Positions 30,801 through 36,177 of a stretch of 36,177 bases of DNA are shown here, piece by piece. The stretch is from positions 1 through 36,177 of the forward strand of contig CAZTTG010000063.1 of assembly GCA_964615935.1 (NCBI GenBank), given 5' to 3'. The notes under the pieces are model-generated. The model made no database searches and was not told where the DNA came from. It saw only the letters and a program-made list of their open reading frames with translations. The DNA comes from CAZTTG01 sp964615935. Lineage in GTDB: Bacteria > Planctomycetota > UBA1135 > GCA-002686595. The position numbers were made by a program, and so were the translations under genes. Positions within the stretch are counted from its first letter, which is position 1, and each line of letters starts with the position of its first letter.

Positions 30801-33269
30801 CTACTGGAGCTCCCTGACGACTCCCAGTCCGACCGGATCCTGGCCGGTGAGGGCCGTCGCGGAAGCCGGCGCGACGATCAGGCGGGTGGTGGGATCGATC
30901 GCGTAGGAGCTCACGTCGTCGGTGCCCTGGTTGCCCACGAAGAGGTGGCGGCCGCCCGGGTCGAGCCTCACGCAGGCCGGATCGGCGAGCGTGACCTCGG
31001 TCCCCAGGTGCACCACCGCGCCGGTGCCGGGGTTGAACTCGTACATCCGGATCTCGCCCTCGCTGGCCACGAGCGGGTCGTTGTTGGCGACGTAGGCCAC
31101 GTAGCCCTTGGGGCTGAGGGCGATAGAGGCCGGCGCGGTCCCGATGTGCGCCTCCGTGCCGGCGAGGGTCAGCGCGCCGGTCGAGCGATCGATGGCGTGC
31201 ACCAGGAGCACCTCGGTGGGCGTGACGTGGAAGGCGTACTCACCCCGACGGTCCACGGCCACCGAGCTCGGGATGCCCCCGGCGTTCATGTCAGCGGTCA
31301 GGCTGAGGGAACCGTCCGAGGGCTGGATCCGGAAGCACATGAGGTGCCTGTTCTGACTGCTGCCCTCCCGGCCCAGGATCAGGAACTCGCCGGTGGGATC
31401 GACCGCCAGCGACAGGGGCTTCGAGCCGACCACGATGCTGGGCGTCGAGGCGGCCGAGAGCTGCCCGCTCGCCCGGTCGATGTCGAAGATGGCGATCGTG
31501 TCCGAGCCGTGGTTGGCGCAGTACAGGTAGCGCCCCGAGGGTTCGATCACCACCGCTCCGGGCTCGGTGCCGGTCCCCACGTCGATTGGCACGCCGAACT
31601 CCGTCAGGTCGCCGTCGGCCTCGATCTGGTACTGCGAGATCTCGTTCTCGCCGGAGCTCGAGGCGTAGGCGTACTCACCCAGCGGGTCGACGGCCAGGCC
31701 CAGCGGATCCATCCCGGTGAGCGGCGGGGGAGGCGTGCCGACTCCGGTGAGCGTGGCGCCGTCCACCTCGTAGGGCCAGATGTCGGTCGAGGTCTGGTTG
31801 AGCACGTAGGCGAACTCCGCCACCTCGGCCACCGGGCCGTTGCCCACCCAGAGGGCCAGGTGGAAGGGCTGCGCCCGGCAGGGGATCGCGTCCCGAGCCG
31901 TCAGGCCGCCGGTGCCGGGGTCCACGGAGAACACCGAGATCGTGTCCGAGTTGGAGCTGGCGGTGTACAGGAAGAGCCCGGTGGGGTCGGCCACCATGTC
32001 GAAGGGACCGGTCCCGGCGGCGATGGGCCCGCCCACCTCGGTGAGCAGACCGGTGGTCGCGTCGATGGAGAAGGCCTGGATGCTGCTGCTGAGGTAGTAG
32101 GAGGTGAACAGGAACTGCCCGGTGGCCTCGGCCGTCAGCCGGATGGGCTTGCTCGCCAGGGCGAGCTCGCTCAGGGGCGTCAGGTCGCCGCTGGGGAGGA
32201 TCCCGTAGATGGACAGGCTCCCGCCCGCCCCCCCCGACAGGTTGGAGTTGGCCACGTAGGCGAAGTCCAGGCCCGGTGGCACGACGATGTCGATGGGATC
32301 GGAGCCGGCCGGCAGGGTGGAGGCCGGCATGGCGGTCAGCTCGCCCGTGCCGGCGTCGATCGAGAAGGCCCGGACCTGGTCGTCATAGCTGCCGTTGGTG
32401 ACGTAGATCACGCTCCCCGTCGGGTCGAAGGTCATGGCGTCGGGGTGCTTCCCGGTGGCCGCCGAGAACTTCCCGCCGATGGGGGACAGGGCTCCGCTCA
32501 CCGGATCCACGTCGAAGGTCTGGATGAACCCACCCGGCTCAGGGGGGTTCGTGCCCCGGTTGAGCACCCAGGCGTGGGTCCCGTCGGCGCTGATCAGCAA
32601 CCCGAAGGGCTCGTCCAGGGCCTGGATGGACCCGCCGAGGGCGAGGCTCCCATCGCTCTCCACCTCGAACCAGCTGACCAGACCGTTCGGGGCCGGATCC
32701 GAGGCGATGACGTAGACGACGTCCAACAGGGGGTGGGGGACCACGGCCTCCAGAGAGGATCCGCCTCCCAGCTCGGTCTCGTAGCCCAGGTAGCTCAGGT
32801 CGCCCGTGACCGGGTCCAGGAGGCACCTCGAGACGGTGTCCTCACCCTGTCCCACGTAGAGGATGCGCCCCGCCCGGGCCACCTCGATCCTCACCTCGGC
32901 GAGGGTCGCCTCCGCCGCCTCGGGGGCCGGGCTGGAGTAGACCGCCGTGATCGTGAAGGTGTCCGGCGCCGTCACCGCCGTGGGCGTCCCGCTGATGACT
33001 CCCGAGGGCAGATCGAAGCTCAGGCCGGCCGGCAGCGCCTTGTCGATCGTGTACGAGTCGGGGGTGGGATTCAGGTTCGGGCCGTTGTCGGCGATGGGGA
33101 CTCCCACGGAGTAGACCGCCGGGCTGCGGTCGTAGTCGAAGTCCTGAGGGGGCGTGCCTCCACCCCCTCCGCCGCCGCCCGATCCGCAGCCTTGGAGCGC
33201 GAGGCCGAGGACGAGCGCTGGCAGCGCCGGGAGCAGGACGGGGCCACGGGAGCGCAGGAGTTCTTTCAT
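30801..33269 (-). CDS. Lipoprotein beta-propeller (lactonase/YVTN-like) with poly-Gly stalk and putative Ig domain
   Basis: This 822-aa protein has a lipoprotein signal (LVLGLALQGC, acylated C28). The mature end is a flexible stalk (SGGGGGGGGTPP). Residues about 40-130 look like a putative Ig-type module (LPAGLSFDLPSGVISGTPT). The remaining ~690 residues repeat a ~45-55-aa blade with FSIDxxTGxLT and VDPTGxFLYxxN-type strands, as in 6-phosphogluconolactonase-like and YVTN propellers. About 13-14 blades would make two seven-bladed propellers. Enzymatic lactonase residues cannot be judged by eye; a binding or structural role on the cell surface is more likely for such long lipoproteins. The ATG is fixed by the signal peptide. 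It lies between the kinase gene and the polysaccharide gene pair on the same strand. Confidence 0.88.
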   Translation of the reverse strand: MKELLRSRGPVLLPALPALVLGLALQGCGSGGGGGGGGTPPQDFDYDRSPAVYSVGVPIADNGPNLNPTPDSYTIDKALPAGLSFDLPSGVISGTPTAVTAPDTFTITAVYSSPAPEAAEATLAEVRIEVARAGRILYVGQGEDTVSRCLLDPVTGDLSYLGYETELGGGSSLEAVVPHPLLDVVYVIASDPAPNGLVSWFEVESDGSLALGGSIQALDEPFGLLISADGTHAWVLNRGTNPPEPGGFIQTFDVDPVSGALSPIGGKFSAATGKHPDAMTFDPTGSVIYVTNGSYDDQVRAFSIDAGTGELTAMPASTLPAGSDPIDIVVPPGLDFAYVANSNLSGGAGGSLSIYGILPSGDLTPLSELALASKPIRLTAEATGQFLFTSYYLSSSIQAFSIDATTGLLTEVGGPIAAGTGPFDMVADPTGLFLYTASSNSDTISVFSVDPGTGGLTARDAIPCRAQPFHLALWVGNGPVAEVAEFAYVLNQTSTDIWPYEVDGATLTGVGTPPPPLTGMDPLGLAVDPLGEYAYASSSGENEISQYQIEADGDLTEFGVPIDVGTGTEPGAVVIEPSGRYLYCANHGSDTIAIFDIDRASGQLSAASTPSIVVGSKPLSLAVDPTGEFLILGREGSSQNRHLMCFRIQPSDGSLSLTADMNAGGIPSSVAVDRRGEYAFHVTPTEVLLVHAIDRSTGALTLAGTEAHIGTAPASIALSPKGYVAYVANNDPLVASEGEIRMYEFNPGTGAVVHLGTEVTLADPACVRLDPGGRHLFVGNQGTDDVSSYAIDPTTRLIVAPASATALTGQDPVGLGVVRELQ

Positions 33270-33496
33270 GGGAGCGGCAAGGGACGGTGATTAAGGAATG
33301 GGGCTTCCTGCGGGACGCGCGCAGGACGCGATCTCGGCGCGCAGGCGCTGTCCAGTCCTCAGCCATGGAAACTCCCTCCTCGACACCAGCGAGGGGGAGG
33401 CTCCCTACCCGGCGACTCGAGCGCAAGTCAGGCGGCCGGGGCTGGTCTGCCTGCATGTCAAAAAGGAGAATCGGGCTCGAGGGGGCAAGGGAAATC
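33270..33496. other. Intergenic region upstream of the propeller gene
   Basis: No gene is supported here. On the minus strand TTGACA (33462-33457) matches the -35 consensus, but no -10 stands at 16-18 nt. Just past the glycosyltransferase stop, the minus strand runs through a CTTTTTG tract (about 33458-33465) without a strong stem. The part nearest the propeller ATG contains TTAAT-type AT-rich bases (about 33287-33297). Confidence 0.4.
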
Positions 33497-34651
33497 TTAC
33501 CCAATTCTACCGGGACGGCCGGGCGATTTTCCCCCCAGGGGGGCCCTGGCGCCCGGGAATCCCGCCCTGGCGTCCTCGGGCGCGTCCCAGCGGCGCGCCC
33601 TCCGCCCGCGGGTCGCCAGGAGCTGCGCCAGCGACTCCCCGAGGGCGTAGGGCCCGGCCAGGGCCTGTCGGAGGAGGCGTCGGGGGCCGCCCATCGGGGC
33701 CTCCGCCAGGAGCCGTCGATAGAGGGCCCACTGGCTCCGGATCCCCGGCAGGACCTCTCGCCAGCCCGGAACGGCGTGCAGGCCGAAGAGGCGGCTCAGG
33801 TTGCGGTGGTCCCGGTAGATGCGAGCGAGCTCCCGGCCCGGTCGAAGGGGGTGGCTGTGCTCGACGAGGGCCGCCGGCTGCCAGGCCAGGGAGCCGCCGG
33901 CCAGCAGGACCTCGCGCGCCCAGGCCACGTCCTCCCCGAAGCTCACCTCCGGCAGGGGGTGGCGCTCCCAGCTCGATCGGCGGATGCAGGCGGCGACGTG
34001 ATCGAAGGCGCAGCGATCCACCCGGTCGCGGGCTGCCAGCTCCCCGAAGACCCTCCGGGCGGACCGGGGATCGCCGGGGGCCAGGGTCTGGCGGACGAGC
34101 GCCTGCCCGCGCCGCATCCAGATCCCCAGCCGCCACTCCAGGATCGGGTCGCAGCCCGGCCGGGGCGTCTGTCGAGCCCAGGCTCCGTCGATCGCCGGAT
34201 CGTCGAGGGCCGAGACCAGTCTCCGCAGGCAATCCGGGCGGGCCGGCCGGGCGTCCTGGGTCAGGAGGACGATGCGATCGCCCGAGCTGAGCCCGATGGC
34301 CAGGTTGCGCGTGCGTCCGTGCTGGAAGTCGCGGGGGGCGATGGACACCACCCGCGCCCCGGCAGCGACGGCGGCCTCGGGGGTTCCATCGCTCGAGCCC
34401 GAGTCCACGATCAGGAGCTCGAAACCCAGATCCTGCCCCTCCAGGGCCTCGAGGACCTCGCGGAATCGGGCGCCGCCGTTTCGGGTGGGGATGGCGACCG
34501 AGACGGCGCCCGGAGATCCGCGGATCGGACCGAAACCGCGGAGGATCCCGATCGTCCCCCGGGTGGGCGGCGGGCTGGGGACGGTCGAGGGGGTGGAACG
34601 CGGCGCCCGGTCGGCCCCCCGCGCGGGGGGCGCCCCACCCTGCGGCTTCAT
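33497..34651 (-). CDS. Family 2 glycosyltransferase, rhamnosyltransferase-like
   Basis: This 384-aa enzyme transfers a sugar from a nucleotide donor, probably at the inner face of the membrane, in surface-polysaccharide synthesis. The GT-A fold starts at SVAIPTRNGG (51-60); D83 in VDSGSSDGT binds the nucleotide. FQHGRTRNLAIG (109-120) is typical of rhamnosyltransferase-like GT2 members. TQDA (131-134) takes the place of DxD, and FGEDVAWAREV holds the probable catalytic ED. The first ~48 residues are a Pro/Arg/Ser-rich extension unlike the family, and the true start could lie further in. The annotated ATG overlaps the stop of the FAD-oxidoreductase gene by four bases (ATGA), so the pair is coupled. 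The sugar and acceptor are unknown. Confidence 0.85.
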   Translation of the reverse strand: MKPQGGAPPARGADRAPRSTPSTVPSPPPTRGTIGILRGFGPIRGSPGAVSVAIPTRNGGARFREVLEALEGQDLGFELLIVDSGSSDGTPEAAVAAGARVVSIAPRDFQHGRTRNLAIGLSSGDRIVLLTQDARPARPDCLRRLVSALDDPAIDGAWARQTPRPGCDPILEWRLGIWMRRGQALVRQTLAPGDPRSARRVFGELAARDRVDRCAFDHVAACIRRSSWERHPLPEVSFGEDVAWAREVLLAGGSLAWQPAALVEHSHPLRPGRELARIYRDHRNLSRLFGLHAVPGWREVLPGIRSQWALYRRLLAEAPMGGPRRLLRQALAGPYALGESLAQLLATRGRRARRWDAPEDARAGFPGARAPLGGKSPGRPGRIG

Positions 34652-35973
34652 CCCGCGGCCGCCTGGGCCAGCAGCTCGCGGGCCAGCGCGCTGGCCTTCA
34701 TGACGCACTGATCCGCGTTGTCGTACTCGTAGCGCCCGAAGCGGCCCAGCGCCCGGAGGCCCGCCGCCTCCAGCCAGCTCAGGCAGGCCGCCCGGCGGGC
34801 ATCGAAGCCGCGGTCGAAGACGATGTAGGCGAAGCGCGCCTCGCTGCGGTCGGTGAAGAGCAGCTCGCTCCGCTCGAGCAGCCCGGCGCTCGAGAGGCCC
34901 GCCACGATCTCCTCCTCCAGCTCCCCACCCGGGAGGGGCGCGCCGCCGCGGGCGGTCACCTCGCACAGTAACGAGGTGCGCCCCTCCGGCGCGTTGCCCG
35001 GCGAGTAGTTGGAGAGGTAGGTCAGGCGATTGGCGGGCCCCTGCTCGGGATGCGGCAGGTAGACCCACGAGAGGTCCGGATGCTTCGGCCGGCTCAGGGC
35101 CAGGAGCAGGCACACCACCGAGTTGTACTCCATTCCCCGCATGGCCTCGGCCACCTCGCGGGGGACGCCGTCGAGCACGTCCGGCAGCAGGTTGAGGGGC
35201 AGGGTACTGACCACGAGGTCGAAGTCCTCCCCGTTGACCCGCCACCCCTCCCCGGCGCGGATGACCTCGGTCACCGGGGTCGAGGTCCTCAGGCGGTCCA
35301 GCAGGCTCGACGCGATGCCGTCGGTGATCGGCTGGAATCCCCCCGAGGCCGGGTAGTGGAAGACCGACTGGTGCACGTAGCCCTCGGTGCGGATCCCGAT
35401 GCTGGCGCGCAGCACGTCGTCCACCGGAGCGTCGGGCACCCGCCCCGCCACCCAGTCGCTCGAGAGCTGCCTCAGCGGCTGCTTCCAGATCTTCTCGTTG
35501 TAGGGCACCATGAAGTGCTCGGCGATGCCTCCGCCGAAGCGCCAGCCGATCCAGCTCGCGAAGTCCTCCGGCGCCGCCGTGCCGCCCACCTTGCGCTCGT
35601 GCCAGGCCCTCACGTAGCCGCTCAGGCACTCGAAGTTGACCTCCGGCGGCAGGTCGCCCAGGCCGTTCTCGAAGGGGTAGTGCACGAAGCGGTCGCCGAA
35701 GCGGATCTTGGTGTTGCGCTGGCGCCGCACGAAGGCCTCATCGCCCCCGGCGCAGCCCCGGATCCAGCCCGCCGTCTCGGCGTCCTTGCTGAACAGGATG
35801 TGGCCGCCGGCCACGTCGTAGGTGAAGCCCTCGACGCTCTTCGAGCGGCACAGTCCGCCCGGCTGCGGCGCGGACTCGAAGAGCACCAGGTCCTCCCGGG
35901 GATGCCCTCCATCCACGAGCCTTCGGGCGAGGGCCAGGCCGGAGATGCCGGCGCCGAGGATGGCGATCTTCAA
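34648..35973 (-). CDS. FAD-dependent amine-oxidase/UDP-galactopyranose-mutase-like oxidoreductase
   Basis: This 441-aa flavoprotein opens with the dinucleotide-binding motif ILGAGISGLALA (GxGxxG, residues 5-16) and the PGGLCRS loop that follows the FAD ribose-binding acid. MVPYNEKIWKQPLRQLSSDWVAGRVP is a signature of the protoporphyrinogen-oxidase/UGM-like proteins found in polysaccharide gene clusters. A C-terminal GRFGRYEYDNADQCVMKA stretch closes the FAD site. It may isomerise or oxidise a sugar nucleotide or lipid-linked sugar; the reaction is not known for this subgroup. The start is TTG, because ATG is absent where the Rossmann fold begins, and no Shine-Dalgarno site is visible behind the C-rich leader. 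It is coupled to the glycosyltransferase gene downstream, which supports a glycan role. Confidence 0.82.
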   Translation of the reverse strand: MKIAILGAGISGLALARRLVDGGHPREDLVLFESAPQPGGLCRSKSVEGFTYDVAGGHILFSKDAETAGWIRGCAGGDEAFVRRQRNTKIRFGDRFVHYPFENGLGDLPPEVNFECLSGYVRAWHERKVGGTAAPEDFASWIGWRFGGGIAEHFMVPYNEKIWKQPLRQLSSDWVAGRVPDAPVDDVLRASIGIRTEGYVHQSVFHYPASGGFQPITDGIASSLLDRLRTSTPVTEVIRAGEGWRVNGEDFDLVVSTLPLNLLPDVLDGVPREVAEAMRGMEYNSVVCLLLALSRPKHPDLSWVYLPHPEQGPANRLTYLSNYSPGNAPEGRTSLLCEVTARGGAPLPGGELEEEIVAGLSSAGLLERSELLFTDRSEARFAYIVFDRGFDARRAACLSWLEAAGLRALGRFGRYEYDNADQCVMKASALARELLAQAAAG

Positions 35974-36027
35974 GGGCGATGGGGGGGGGAGAGGGAGGGA
36001 GGACGCGGGGAAGGGACCGGGCGCGAC

Positions 36028-36033
36028 ACCTTA
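36028..36033 (-). promoter_or_regulatory. -10-like TAAGGT for the oxidoreductase-glycosyltransferase pair
   Basis: The minus-strand hexamer TAAGGT, the same as before the 3247 gene, lies 54 nt before the TTG start. No clear -35 was seen. Confidence 0.3.
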
Positions 36034-36122
36034 GCAGGCGGGCCTCGACCCGACCATCGGCCGCGAGGCCGGCCGAGGTGGAGTCGCGGGCGCTCGCGCG
36101 CGCCGCAGAGCGGGCCGAACCC

Positions 36123-36177
36123 CTAGCGAGGCTTCGCCTCAGACCGACCAGGTGTGCCGGAGAATCCTCGTCGGCGC
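36123..36177 (+). repeat. Dispersed repeat, copy 2, cut by the window end
   Basis: It matches 6537-6591 at 51 of 55 positions, in the same orientation, and begins at the same CTAG edge. A GAGGC-TTC-GCCTC stem is complete here, whereas copy 1 has a substitution beside it. The element must continue beyond the window. Confidence 0.85.

Noticed and set aside
33270..33504. Small protein-coding gene upstream of the propeller gene on the minus strand
   Set aside because: Its frame runs on as a shadow into the propeller gene, with no ribosome site or recognisable sequence.

Overview
The window is very GC-rich, densely coded bacterial chromosome with 21 protein-coding genes. I see no tRNA, rRNA, CRISPR array, transposase or phage gene. 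The best guess for the source is a Planctomycetota-type or similar high-GC Gram-negative lineage. The reasons are a Ser/Thr kinase with DWG in place of DFG and a formylglycine-enzyme-like (SUMF1) tail, a membrane-anchored sulfatase-superfamily protein, Sec and lipoprotein signals on large secreted proteins, the futalosine route to menaquinone, and a single-chain glycyl-tRNA synthetase. Myxococcota, Acidobacteriota or a candidate phylum are not excluded. The first ~350 bases hold long G homopolymers, including one of 31, and look like a contig edge.

Layout. 1-2905: mqnA (minus), divergent from a translationally coupled rRNA-methyltransferase-like gene and an RluA-type pseudouridine synthase (plus). 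3247-4272: an unknown secreted protein with three N-[D/E]-T-D-P-D-x-A-P motifs, closed by a strong terminator whose 3' half is duplicated into the end of the convergent gene. 4373-6502: an M3 oligopeptidase (minus). 6503-6860: an intergenic stretch carrying a dispersed repeat that recurs at the right edge of the window. 6861-15788: a plus-strand block with an RRM protein, a BNR/Asp-box propeller with an inserted PDZ domain, a sulfatase-superfamily membrane protein, a USP-like protein, an ArsB/NhaD-type permease and a CTP-dependent lipid-kinase-like protein; the last four are packed as an operon. 15795-19796: a POT-family transporter and the mqnC-mqnE pair (minus). 19901-21247: glyS (plus).

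21410-27626 is the most novel part: three tightly spaced plus-strand genes. They encode an 820-aa exported coiled-coil protein with a pre-toxin (PT-TG)-like segment and an unrecognised C-terminal domain, a 500-aa secreted Gly-rich two-domain protein, and a TPR-rich lipoprotein with an Ig-like tail. 27641-30673 is a transmembrane Ser/Thr kinase with a degenerate FGE-like domain (minus). 30801-33269 is a poly-Gly-stalked lipoprotein beta-propeller (minus). 33497-35973 is a coupled FAD oxidoreductase and GT2 glycosyltransferase pair (minus), probably for surface polysaccharide.

How the genes fit together. mqnA, mqnC and mqnE supply three of the early futalosine-pathway steps; mqnB and mqnD are not in the window. 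Gene packing relies on GTGA/ATGA four-base overlaps at five junctions, which implies translational coupling. Three genes carry a -10-like hexamer only 6-8 nt before the start codon and no Shine-Dalgarno sequence, which suggests leaderless transcripts. All family assignments were made by reading translated sequence; no database search was run.
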